A stretch of 12,666 nucleotides of DNA. Source: Bacteroidota bacterium. Lineage in GTDB: Bacteria > Bacteroidota > Bacteroidia > 2-12-FULL-35-15. The notes beneath the pieces were generated by a model that made no database searches, had not been told where the DNA came from, and saw only the letters and a list, made by a program, of their open reading frames with translations. Location of the stretch: positions 1-12,666 of the forward strand of contig JAPLDC010000220.1 in assembly GCA_026391935.1 (NCBI GenBank). The letters run 5' to 3'. The position numbers and the translations under genes were made by a program. Shown here in pieces: positions 1 to 6,907 of the stretch (positions are counted from its first letter, which is position 1; each line of letters opens with the position of its first letter).

Positions 1-1704
1 AAAGAAACAAGTTTGTAAAATTGTATTTACTCTGTTTCCCATTCCAGCTTCACGAGCCACTTTTGATGCATCTACAACATAGAAATTGATTTTTTTTGTG
101 ATGATCTCTTCTTGAATATGCTTTGGAAGTTTTGACCACACATCTTCTTTTGCGAAATGGGCATTCAATAAAAATGTAGCACCTTCTTCAGCATCTTTTA
201 AGATGTCGTATTTGTTGATGAAATTAAATTGGTGGCAAGCAATAAAATTTGCGGAACTTACTAAGTAAGTTGAAAGTATTGGGTTTTTACCGAATCGTAA
301 ATGTGATACTGTTAATGAACCTGACTTTTTAGAATCGTAAACAAAATATCCTTGAACATAATTGTCGGTTGTTTCACCAATTATTTTTATCGAATTTTTA
401 TTTGCACTTACTGTTCCATCTGCACCTAAACCGTAAAATAAGCCACGGAATAAATGCTGTTTTTCTAAGGAGAATGTCTTGTCATACGCAAGACTTAAAT
501 TGGTAATATCATCTTCAATACCAACTGTAAAATGTTTTTTAGATATGCTTTCATTCAGTTCATTATAAATTGCATGAACCATAGATGGTGTGAATTCTTT
601 TGATGCAAGTCCATAGCGACCTCCAATTATCTTCAATTTTTCTCCGGTCCATTCTTCAGCGATTGCTGAAACTACATCTAGGTATAGCGGTTCTCCTATG
701 CTTCCTGGTTCTTTGCAACGATCAAGGACTGCAATTTTTTTCACTGATTTCGGAATAGCATTTACAAAAGCTTTTGCATCTAATGGACGAAACAACCGCA
801 CATACACATATCCTACTTTTTCTCCATTTGAGTTTAAGTGCTCCATCATTTCATGAACAGTGTTTGCACCAGAACCCATAATAACAATGATGCGGTCAGG
901 AGTTGCATGCCCGAAATATTCATAGAGTTTATATTCTCTTCCGGTAAGTTCTGCAAAATGTTTCATTGCGTCATTCACAGCAATGGGTACATTTAAATAA
1001 TATTTATTTGAGGCTTCACGACCTTGAAAAAACACATCTGGATTTTGTGCTGTACCTCTGATAGAAGGGTTTTCTGTTGACATAGCACGGCTGCGAAGGG
1101 TTAACAGATCGCCTTCATCAATCATTTTTAAAATTACTTCATCAGGTATAACATTAACTTTCATCAATTCATGAGAAGTTCTGAAACCATCAAAAATATT
1201 CATGAAAGGAACTTTTGATCGTAGAGAAGAGGTTTGCGCGATCATTGCCATATCCATTGCTTCTTGAGCATTGCGACCGAAAAGCATTCCCCAACCTGTT
1301 TGACGAACAGACATTACATCGGAGTGATCACCAAAAATTGACAGTGCATGTGTTGCTAATGTGCGCGCTGCAATTTGAAAAACTGTTGGTGTTAATTCTC
1401 CTGCAATTTTGTACATATTTGGGATCATTAACAATAAACCTTGCGAACAAGTGAATGTAGATGCCAGTGCACCTCCTTGTAATGCGCCATGAACAGCACC
1501 TGCTGCACCTGCTTCACTTTGCATTTCCATTATTCTTGGCACTTCTCCAAATATATTTTTCTGTCCATCTGCAGACCATTCATCACAAAATTCGCCCATC
1601 GTTGAAGAAGGAGTGATTGGGTAAATAGCGCAAACTTCACTCGTTTTATAAGCAATATAAGCGGCAGCCTCGTTGCCATCCATTATTTTTGTTTTTACTT
1701 TCAT
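1..1704 (-). CDS. nifJ: Pyruvate:ferredoxin (flavodoxin) oxidoreductase, N-terminal half, cut by window edge
   Basis: This is the first 568 codons of a homodimeric PFOR, normally about 1,170-1,190 residues, which oxidatively decarboxylates pyruvate with CoA to acetyl-CoA, CO2 and reduced ferredoxin or flavodoxin in the cytoplasm. The visible part covers the pyruvate/TPP-pyrimidine domain, the transketolase-C-like domain and the start of the gamma domain; the ferredoxin-type 4Fe-4S and TPP-binding domains lie beyond base 1. Counting from the ATG at 1704, YPITPSS contains Thr31, MQSEAGAAGAVHG contains Glu64, and the motif before LATHALSIFGDHSDV contains Arg114. These match the catalytic numbering I recall for the Desulfovibrio africanus enzyme and favour this start over the in-frame ATG at 1710. 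Other conserved blocks are FDGFRTSHE, RGTAQNPD, FQGREA, GRYGL and GLGADGTV. There is no Shine-Dalgarno sequence. It lies 71 bp downstream of the hemerythrin-like gene on the same strand, so read-through from the hcr operon is possible, and it could supply ferredoxin for aryl-CoA dehydroxylation. Confidence 0.96.
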   Translation of the reverse strand, partial: MKVKTKIMDGNEAAAYIAYKTSEVCAIYPITPSSTMGEFCDEWSADGQKNIFGEVPRIMEMQSEAGAAGAVHGALQGGALASTFTCSQGLLLMIPNMYKIAGELTPTVFQIAARTLATHALSIFGDHSDVMSVRQTGWGMLFGRNAQEAMDMAMIAQTSSLRSKVPFMNIFDGFRTSHELMKVNVIPDEVILKMIDEGDLLTLRSRAMSTENPSIRGTAQNPDVFFQGREASNKYYLNVPIAVNDAMKHFAELTGREYKLYEYFGHATPDRIIVIMGSGANTVHEMMEHLNSNGEKVGYVYVRLFRPLDAKAFVNAIPKSVKKIAVLDRCKEPGSIGEPLYLDVVSAIAEEWTGEKLKIIGGRYGLASKEFTPSMVHAIYNELNESISKKHFTVGIEDDITNLSLAYDKTFSLEKQHLFRGLFYGLGADGTVSANKNSIKIIGETTDNYVQGYFVYDSKKSGSLTVSHLRFGKNPILSTYLVSSANFIACHQFNFINKYDILKDAEEGATFLLNAHFAKEDVWSKLPKHIQEEIITKKINFYVVDASKVAREAGMGNRVNTILQTCFF

Positions 1705-1775
1705 AATCATTTTATATTAAACAAATTCTATTCTTTGTGCATTTTATTTCTCTGTCAGCACTTTTCAGTTATTCA
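1705..1775. other. Short intergenic region between hemerythrin-like gene and nifJ
   Basis: This AT-rich 71-bp spacer has no convincing terminator: the only complementary arms on the minus strand are GTGC/GCAC around a 16-nt loop with no U-tract. The minus strand contains TAGAATTTG, one base longer than the Bacteroidota -7 box TAnnTTTG, so a dedicated nifJ promoter is possible but unproven. The CRP/FNR-like operator seen elsewhere in the window is absent here. Confidence 0.4.
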
Positions 1776-2309
1776 TTATTTTGAACTTATTTTCTTGATT
1801 AGCTTTGTGATATCATTTTGCAGTTTTTTCTTTTTCTCATATTTTTCATCCAACTTAATAAACGATTTTGCTACTGATTTTAATTCTTTTTCATCTAACA
1901 GGTAAGAAAGGTTTTTAATTAGAATGATATTTTCTTTCCAGATATGTTTAAATAAAAGATTGATGTATTTATCAACTGCTTTTTTTAGTTTATTGTTTTC
2001 ATTTTCATTTTCATTATAATATTGCTCTACTAATATTATTTGCTCATCTAACTCATGATGGTTGCCTGATATCTCATTCAATATTTTATTGTCGATATTT
2101 TTGCTATGTTTTAGAATTTTTTTGTATAGAATTTTTTCTTCTTTTGGATGGTGGTAGATTTCCGTGAAATCTTTAAAAAAAGAAATGAAATTAATGATTA
2201 GTTTTCTGTATAATTCAACATCTTTGACTTTTTGAACTTTTTTTGTTGCCTCTATAGCATCAAAAAGTGTTTTATGTTCATCTAGTAATATTTCTGCAGC
2301 TGTATTCAT
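1776..2309 (-). CDS. Hemerythrin-like HHE-domain protein
   Basis: This 177-residue cytoplasmic four-helix protein is expected to bind a diiron centre and O2 (or NO). The ligand pattern is visible: His12 in DEH, His53/His54 followed by PKEE with Glu57/Glu58, His84/His85, His122 and Glu126 in HIWKE, i.e. the H...HxxxE...H...HxxxE arrangement of the family. There is no signal peptide or membrane segment. The C-terminus (from about residue 150) is very lysine-rich. Its ATG follows the stop of the upstream FAD subunit gene by one base (TAA-A-ATG), so it is almost certainly co-transcribed and translationally coupled with the reductase genes. An O2-buffering or O2-sensing role protecting the oxygen-sensitive reductase is inferred from this position. 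A run of alternating Asn and Glu at residues 99-106 is encoded by a hexamer repeat. The family call is firm; the specific role is not. Confidence 0.85.
   Translation of the reverse strand: MNTAAEILLDEHKTLFDAIEATKKVQKVKDVELYRKLIINFISFFKDFTEIYHHPKEEKILYKKILKHSKNIDNKILNEISGNHHELDEQIILVEQYYNENENENNKLKKAVDKYINLLFKHIWKENIILIKNLSYLLDEKELKSVAKSFIKLDEKYEKKKKLQNDITKLIKKISSK
1996..2013. repeat. Three perfect copies of hexamer TTTTCA inside the hemerythrin-like gene
   Basis: TTTTCA occurs three times in tandem at 1996-2001, 2002-2007 and 2008-2013. Because the unit is six bases it adds or removes Asn-Glu pairs without shifting the frame. It falls in a loop between two predicted helices, so length variation would probably be tolerated. 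Confidence 0.8.
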
Positions 2310-2310
2310 T

Positions 2311-3243
2311 TTATTTGCCTAATACTTTAAAACTTCTATTTAAAAAAACACTTATCATTTCTTTCCTATATTCTCTCGAATAAACATCATTATCTACTAT
2401 CCTTGTTTGTTTTACAAGTTTTTTTATTAATTCATTTATATCGTCATTTCTGTTTCCTACAATAATTGAAGGTTTCGGGTCAACACCACCTGCTACCATT
2501 TTTATTTTTCCTGCATTATCGATTGTAACAGCAGTTGTTAACGAAGTAAAATCTACGGCTTCACGAGGACGTAATTTCTGGAAACTACATTTAAAACCTC
2601 TGTTAAGAGGTAGAATAATGTTTTTTATGAGTGCTGTTCTGCTTAAGTTTCTTGGTGCAATTCCGTTACCTGTATAAATACTTTCTAGTGGAACTATTTT
2701 TGTACCATCAATATCACTAATCTCAATTTGTGCGTCCATACTTATTAGTACAGGAGCTGTATCGGAAACAAATTTAGAAAAACAGCTTTTTTTACCTCCC
2801 GTAGCGATACAAAGAACACCTTCGCATTTTAAGCAATACCCTACAGCTTCACGCCACCATTCGCTTTGATTGTAAAAAGAACACCTGTTTTCACATAATA
2901 CATTTCCACCAATGGTAGCTGTTTTTCGCAACATTGGTGAAGCAACTTCGTGTGCTGCTATTATCAATTCAGAGAAATATTTTGAAAGTATTTCGTGTTT
3001 TTTAAGATCATCCAATTTGATTAAAGCACCAATTTTTAAATAATCTCCGTCAACACTTATTTTTTTTAACTCTTCAATTTCAGTAATATCAATTAAACAA
3101 TTTGATTCCTCATTCCCTTGGTATTTGTTTACGATTACATCCGTCCCTCCAGCTAAGTATCGAAAAGAATCGATATGTTGAATGGCAATTTTCACTGCTT
3201 CTTCTACAGATTCAGGTTTTAAATAAAATTTTTCAATATTCAT
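2311..3243 (-). CDS. hcrB: FAD/[4Fe-4S] subunit of a 4-hydroxybenzoyl-CoA reductase-type molybdenum hydroxylase
   Basis: This 310-residue subunit is the flavoprotein of a xanthine-oxidase-family enzyme. It carries the FAD-binding signatures AGGTD (residues 31-35) and ATIGGN (109-114). Between them and the C-terminal CO-dehydrogenase-flavoprotein-like domain lies a cysteine-rich insert with Cys121, Cys137, Cys145 and Cys154 (plus Cys117 and Cys140) and the block YNQSEWWREA. The spacing 16-8-9 equals that of the four [4Fe-4S] ligands I recall for Thauera HcrB (beta-Cys122/138/146/155), a cluster absent from ordinary xanthine dehydrogenases and CO dehydrogenases. In known Hcr enzymes this cluster takes electrons from ferredoxin and feeds the FAD, and the Mo centre removes the para-hydroxyl as water. 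The start overlaps the stop of the molybdopterin subunit (TAATG). The gene shows no damage. The exact aryl-CoA substrate cannot be read from the sequence. Confidence 0.88.
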   Translation of the reverse strand: MNIEKFYLKPESVEEAVKIAIQHIDSFRYLAGGTDVIVNKYQGNEESNCLIDITEIEELKKISVDGDYLKIGALIKLDDLKKHEILSKYFSELIIAAHEVASPMLRKTATIGGNVLCENRCSFYNQSEWWREAVGYCLKCEGVLCIATGGKKSCFSKFVSDTAPVLISMDAQIEISDIDGTKIVPLESIYTGNGIAPRNLSRTALIKNIILPLNRGFKCSFQKLRPREAVDFTSLTTAVTIDNAGKIKMVAGGVDPKPSIIVGNRNDDINELIKKLVKQTRIVDNDVYSREYRKEMISVFLNRSFKVLGK

Positions 3244-4046
3244 TATATTTTCACTTTAGCAGTTTGATTTAATTTTTCTTTTTCTTTCAATAGCCTCAAA
3301 ACATCTTCTGATTTTATTGGAAGTTTTGTGATACGGATTCCAACAGCATCGTATACAGCATTTGCTATTGCAGGCAATACAGCATGTATAGCACCTTCTC
3401 CTGTTTCTTTAGCCCCAAATGGTCCTTCCGGATCAATTGTTTCAATGATGTTAGTATGGATTGGTGGAGTATCCAAAGTTGTTGGAATTTTATAATCCAA
3501 GAAATTATTGTTTACTAATAATCCATTATAGTATGACATTTCTTCTGTCATTACCTGGCCAATACCCATGTGCCATGAACCTTCTAATTGACCTTCTACC
3601 GCTAAAGGATTTAGAGCTTTTCCGCAATCATGTGCTCCCCAAACATTAAGGATTTTTACATGACCTGTTTCTAGATCAACTTTAACTTCTGCTACACATG
3701 AGCTAAAGGAATATGATGGACTTAAGCCAGCACCGGCTCCTTTAAAGTCTCCTCCTAACTTTGGCGAAATATATTTTCCGCTTACACTAACAGCTCCACG
3801 GTTTGCGACAAGAATTTCAATTGCTTCATCCCAGCTAAAATCAACGCTTTTATCATTGCTGAATACTCTGTTCTCTGAAAATATAAATTCTTCTTCCGCT
3901 ATGTTTTTCTTCTTTGCAATTGCTACAATCATTTCTTTTTTAAGATTTTCAGCCGCATCTTTTGCTGCATTTCCTGCCATAAATGTAACACGACTAGAGT
4001 AGCTTCCTAAATCAACTGGCGTGATTAATGTATCTGCAGCTATCAC
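3243..4046 (-). CDS. hcrA: Molybdopterin-binding subunit, C-terminal fragment (3 of 3)
   Basis: This 267-residue open stretch opens with a GTG at 4046; in the same frame DKTF precedes it, back to a TAG. It starts in the middle of a conserved block (VIAADTLITP, LGSYSSRVTFMAGNA) that normally continues directly from fragment 2, and carries HDCGKALNPLAVEGQ (139-153) and the catalytic-glutamate motif GAKETGE (Glu217 in the fragment), where the Glu is the general base next to molybdenum in the xanthine oxidase family. A purine-rich AGGA lies about 13 bases before the GTG, so independent translation is conceivable but not expected for this family. The stop overlaps the hcrB start (TAATG), so the original operon organisation is preserved downstream of the damage. 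Confidence 0.75.
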   Translation of the reverse strand: MIAADTLITPVDLGSYSSRVTFMAGNAAKDAAENLKKEMIVAIAKKKNIAEEEFIFSENRVFSNDKSVDFSWDEAIEILVANRGAVSVSGKYISPKLGGDFKGAGAGLSPSYSFSSCVAEVKVDLETGHVKILNVWGAHDCGKALNPLAVEGQLEGSWHMGIGQVMTEEMSYYNGLLVNNNFLDYKIPTTLDTPPIHTNIIETIDPEGPFGAKETGEGAIHAVLPAIANAVYDAVGIRITKLPIKSEDVLRLLKEKEKLNQTAKVKI

Positions 4047-4053
4047 AAATGTT

Positions 4054-4998
4054 TTATCCTGCTACAATAATGGCGAGCATAGTGTCACTGCCTTGTCCGA
4101 TATCATTGGCGCCGGAAGTGATTAAAACTCTTCCGTCAAAATCAACTTTTAAATGGACAACGGATTGTGGTAATTCATTCCAAATTATTGGTAATGCACT
4201 TCCACTAATAAAGAATCCACAAGCTACTCCATAACCATGTCCTTTCGGCATTTTATTGTGTTTGTTTTTCCAGTCCGATTGTTCTGCTACAGTATTTATA
4301 GCTTGTTTTATTCCGTTTGATGTGATGCGATATTTACCAACGGTTAATGAATTTGGATCTAGAAAATTTTTCATTCGCATCTCTATCGGATCTATTTTTA
4401 TTTTGTGAGCAATTTCATCGATCATTGATTCTACTGCAAAACGAGTATTTACAGCGCCGTGCCCACGCATAGCTCCACACTGGGGTTTGTTTGTATATAC
4501 TCGATTAGTTACGAAACCGAAATTATCTAACTTGTATGGAGCTTGTAACAAAACACCGTTGTAATAAGACGTTACAACACCAAAACTTCCGAATGCACCA
4601 CCGTCAATTGCAACATTTGCATCTAATACTTTAATGATTCCATCTTTACTTGTTCCAAGTTGGATAGTCATTTTTGTCGGATGACGTCCGTGGTTGTTTA
4701 AGAAAACTTCTTCTCGGGTTAATCGAACTCTCACCGGTTTACCTGTTTTTCTAGCAATGTGAGCAACTATGATTTCATGAGCAAAAGGGTCGCCTTTTCC
4801 ACCAAAACCACCACCAATATGTGGTTTAATCACTCGAACACGGCTCAGTGGAACCTCCATTGTTTTGGCTAATGCGCGATGCAGATAATGAGTTACCTGA
4901 GTAGCGGAAATCATTGTCAAACCATTTTCATCCCAAAATGCAGTGGAAGCGTGTGGTTCAGTAAATCCATGATTGATACCTATCATTTCAAAATCCAT
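4054..4998 (-). CDS. hcrA: Molybdopterin-binding subunit, central fragment (2 of 3)
   Basis: This open stretch (in frame from 5025, first ATG at 4998) encodes 314 residues of the molybdopterin-binding core. Visible motifs are HGFTEPHA (10-17), the pterin/substrate loop GGGFGGK (62-68), AMRGHGAVNTRF (176-187) and GANDIGQGSDT (296-306). AMRGHG occurs where CoxL-type CO dehydrogenases carry the AYRCSFR active-site loop, which argues against CO dehydrogenase and for an aryl-CoA or related hydroxylase. It ends abruptly after IIVAG, in the helix that follows GQGSDT, at a TAA created by the downstream deletion. Without the N-terminal hammerhead and C-terminal domain it is unlikely to be functional alone. 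It is contiguous in frame with fragment 1 apart from the TGA. Confidence 0.75.
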   Translation of the reverse strand: MDFEMIGINHGFTEPHASTAFWDENGLTMISATQVTHYLHRALAKTMEVPLSRVRVIKPHIGGGFGGKGDPFAHEIIVAHIARKTGKPVRVRLTREEVFLNNHGRHPTKMTIQLGTSKDGIIKVLDANVAIDGGAFGSFGVVTSYYNGVLLQAPYKLDNFGFVTNRVYTNKPQCGAMRGHGAVNTRFAVESMIDEIAHKIKIDPIEMRMKNFLDPNSLTVGKYRITSNGIKQAINTVAEQSDWKNKHNKMPKGHGYGVACGFFISGSALPIIWNELPQSVVHLKVDFDGRVLITSGANDIGQGSDTMLAIIVAG

Positions 4999-5025
4999 TT
5001 TTGAAACTACATCCGCTTCTTTTAA

Positions 5026-6021
5026 TCATTGTTGTTGGTCTCCAAAGCGTAATTCCGCTTTTTTGTGAATGTTATTATTGAACTTCGTTGTATTGTGAAT
5101 TTTTTCAGCGGTACCAATATCATTTAATGATTCGTCAATGGTTAAGAAAGCTTTTAATTGTTCGTATTTTACTTTAATGAGTTTACACGCATACGCTGCT
5201 ATTTCGTCAGTGTCAGCGGCAACTGCTGCTACTATTTCTCCTGCATATCTTGTTTTGTCAATAGCAATCGCTTCTTCATCCTGAGAAAGAGGAAGTACAC
5301 CAAATGTGATTGGTAGCTCTTTCCCGGTTGCAACATAACGAACTCCCTCATATGCTAGTGCTTCCGAAGCATCAATGCTTAAGATGCGAGCATGTGCATG
5401 TAAACTTCTAACAAATCTAACGTGTAAGGCATCTTTTAATTTATAATCATCTGCATAATCAGCTATTCCTTGAACTTTCTTTGTGGCCTCAATATAAGGT
5501 CTTCCAACACCAACAGTACCTTTAGTAGTTGGGGCAATTTTTACTTTTTTAGGTTTTCCATTTTTTTCATCTGCATATTCAGCAACAGCTTCAACAATTT
5601 TTTTATATCCGGTACAGCGACAAACATTGCCTGATAAAGCATCTCTTATTTCATGTTCAGTAGGGTTGGGGTTTTTGTCTAAAAAATCCAAAGATGTAAT
5701 AATCATTCCTGGTGTACAAAATCCACATTGAATGGCGCCTTTCTCAACAAATTTTTCTTGCAAACGATGAAGTTCTCCATTCTTTGAAACACCTTCGATG
5801 GTTGTGATTTCAGCTCCATCATAACGTAATGCAGGAGTTATGCAACTCAATACAGGTTCTTTGTTTACTAAAACAGTACAAGCGCCACAACTTCCTTGCT
5901 CGCATCCAATTTTTGTTCCGGTTAAGCCCACTTTTTCACGAATCACACTGGATAACATCTCATGACTATTTACCAATAGATCGTATTGTTTGCCGTTTAT
6001 TTTTATTTTAATTTGTTTCAT
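5026..6021 (-). CDS. hcrC: 2Fe-2S subunit fused to the N-terminal part of the molybdopterin subunit (fragment 1 of 3)
   Basis: Residues 1-155 form a complete small iron-sulfur subunit of a molybdenum hydroxylase: plant-type 2Fe-2S ligands Cys40, Cys45, Cys48 and Cys60, then the helical domain with the second cluster at Cys99, Cys102, Cys134 and Cys136 (QCGFCTPG and CRCTGY). It transfers electrons between the Mo site and the flavoprotein. From about residue 168 the protein continues through a short basic linker into the alpha/beta-hammerhead domain of the molybdopterin subunit (VGVGRPYIEATKKVQGIADYADD, with the block to about 330). The frame ends at the TGA, 9 codons before the next ATG in the same frame. 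HcrC and HcrA are separate proteins in the well-studied Thauera system, so the fusion is unusual. If nothing restores the frame, this piece could still act as a free 2Fe-2S protein with a partial tail. A CRP/FNR-like operator and a -7 box lie upstream. Confidence 0.85.
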   Translation of the reverse strand: MKQIKIKINGKQYDLLVNSHEMLSSVIREKVGLTGTKIGCEQGSCGACTVLVNKEPVLSCITPALRYDGAEITTIEGVSKNGELHRLQEKFVEKGAIQCGFCTPGMIITSLDFLDKNPNPTEHEIRDALSGNVCRCTGYKKIVEAVAEYADEKNGKPKKVKIAPTTKGTVGVGRPYIEATKKVQGIADYADDYKLKDALHVRFVRSLHAHARILSIDASEALAYEGVRYVATGKELPITFGVLPLSQDEEAIAIDKTRYAGEIVAAVAADTDEIAAYACKLIKVKYEQLKAFLTIDESLNDIGTAEKIHNTTKFNNNIHKKAELRFGDQQQ

Positions 6022-6166
6022 CGAGATTGTCGTAATGATTCTTCAGTATTTGTAAAAACAGTTAATATGTTAATCAAAAGTGCTGAGTTTATTAGAAATA
6101 AAATATGATTTATGTCACTTGTCAAGCGCATACTTTTATCTGAAAAAAATACTATAAAAGGATTAA
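6022..6166 (-). promoter_or_regulatory. hcr promoter region with CRP/FNR-like site and -7 box
   Basis: This 145-bp gap between the SDR stop and the fused hcr gene holds the element TATGAT-TTAT-GTCAC at 6104-6118 (plus-strand reading), whose core TGA-N6-TCA is the half-site spacing of CRP/FNR regulators. On the minus strand the box CACTTTTG (6082-6075) matches TAnnTTTG at five of six fixed positions and begins 29.5 bp from the operator centre (6111.5), the same geometry as the rightward operon. No TTG is present at the -33 position, which fits activator dependence. A TTGACA also occurs on the minus strand within TTGACAAGTGACA, but no good -10 follows at 17 bp. The leader from the box to the ATG is about 53 nt. 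Functional assignment is inference. Confidence 0.5.
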
Positions 6167-6907
6167 TTATGTGCCGGCACCAATGCTTTTTCCTCCATCT
6201 ACATAAATAGTCTGACCGGTAATAAAATTGGTTGCTTCAGAAGCTAAAAATGCCACAGCATTTGCTATATCAGAAGGTTTCCCCATTGTTCGAGTAGGTT
6301 GTGCTTCTATCAGTTTTTGCAAAACATCTGCTTCCAATTTTTGGGTCAAAGGTGTATCAATTAAGCCAGGGGCTACAGCATTAACGCAAACATTGTACTT
6401 CCCAAGTTCAAGTGCCAGAACACGTGTTAAACTGACTACTCCGGCTTTTGAAGCAGAGTAATTGCTTTGTCCGCGATTACCTAGCCAGGCTCTGGATGCT
6501 ATGTTTACGATACGTCCGAAATTCTGTTGTTTCATCATCTTAGCAGCCTCTTTACAAAGGAGCCAGGTTCCTTTTAAATTGATGTTGAGAACCATGTCAA
6601 AATCTTCCACCGGCATATTCCAGATCATATTATCTCGAATGATTCCAGCATTATTTACCAGGACATGTATTTGCTTATAGTCTGTTTGGATCCTAACAAA
6701 AAGGTCGTGTATTTCTTTTTCATTGCAGATATCCGCTTTCACAAAAAGAACTTTTGTCAAGCCATATTCATCTGTTAATAATTTCCCGCTAACATCATCA
6801 ACATCAACTGCTATTACAAAATAATTATCGGAAACAAACCTTTCTACGATAGCTTTTCCTATGCCTTTTGCTGCACCTGTTATCAGGGCAATTTTTTTCT
6901 CGCTCAT
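6167..6907 (-). CDS. Short-chain dehydrogenase/reductase, FabG-like, probably NAD-dependent
   Basis: This 246-residue classical SDR has TGAAKGIG (10-17) for cofactor binding, NNAG (85-88), the active-site Asn110, and the catalytic Ser138, Tyr150 and Lys154 (YSASK). Its length is typical for the family. Asp35 at the end of the second strand (VIAVDVDD) is the feature that usually selects NAD(H) over NADP(H), unlike biosynthetic FabG. Together with its neighbours this favours a catabolic hydroxyacyl-CoA or alicyclic alcohol dehydrogenase rather than a fatty-acid-synthesis reductase; the substrate is not determinable. Its ATG overlaps the TGA of xdhC (ATGA), so it is in the mocA-xdhC operon and translationally coupled. 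No damage is seen. Confidence 0.88.
   Translation of the reverse strand: MSEKKIALITGAAKGIGKAIVERFVSDNYFVIAVDVDDVSGKLLTDEYGLTKVLFVKADICNEKEIHDLFVRIQTDYKQIHVLVNNAGIIRDNMIWNMPVEDFDMVLNINLKGTWLLCKEAAKMMKQQNFGRIVNIASRAWLGNRGQSNYSASKAGVVSLTRVLALELGKYNVCVNAVAPGLIDTPLTQKLEADVLQKLIEAQPTRTMGKPSDIANAVAFLASEATNFITGQTIYVDGGKSIGAGT

Larger units (their letters stand above)
3243..6021 (-). pseudogene. Fused hcrC-hcrA (2Fe-2S plus molybdopterin subunit) gene interrupted by a TGA and a frameshifting deletion
   Basis: Read as one unit this locus encodes a fusion of the two-cluster ferredoxin-like subunit (about 165 residues) and the molybdopterin subunit (about 764 residues when joined, close to the ~770 of HcrA). 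Two lesions break it. First, TGA at 5028-5026 is followed in the same frame by Leu-Lys-Glu-Ala-Asp-Val-Val and the rest of the conserved domain; a Gly codon (GGA) there would fit the family pattern GDxxxGxxEADVV. Second, the frame carrying GANDIGQGSDT ends in TAA at 4056-4054, and the next conserved block (VIAADT, LGSYSSRV) resumes in another frame at 4046. Compared with remembered HcrA sequences, about 20 bases are missing there. All flanking motifs remain well conserved, so inactivation looks recent; assembly error or recoding are alternatives. The three open fragments are listed separately. Confidence 0.7.

Noticed and set aside
1215..1454. Plus-strand open frame of 79 codons, and similar short frames elsewhere
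   Set aside because: It lies antisense inside nifJ with no family resemblance; it and other short frames (for example 3461-3649, 6228-6680, 11746-11991) are shadows of real genes.
1711..1775. Rho-independent terminator after the hemerythrin-like gene
   Set aside because: Only a 4-bp GTGC/GCAC stem with a long loop and no T-tract.
5000..5028. TGA as a selenocysteine codon in the molybdopterin subunit
   Set aside because: No convincing bacterial SECIS hairpin follows the TGA (only a three-pair GAA/TTC arm is visible), and the position is not catalytic; family members have Gly or a similar residue there.
5026..5028. UGA reassigned to glycine as in Gracilibacteria-type codes
   Set aside because: xdhC terminates in TGA in a normal ATGA overlap, and the other long frames contain no internal TGA.
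3243..6021. Aerobic CO dehydrogenase (CoxMSL) or purine xanthine dehydrogenase
   Set aside because: The CoxL loop AYRCSFR is absent (AMRGHG instead), and the flavoprotein has the 4Fe-4S insert not found in those enzymes.
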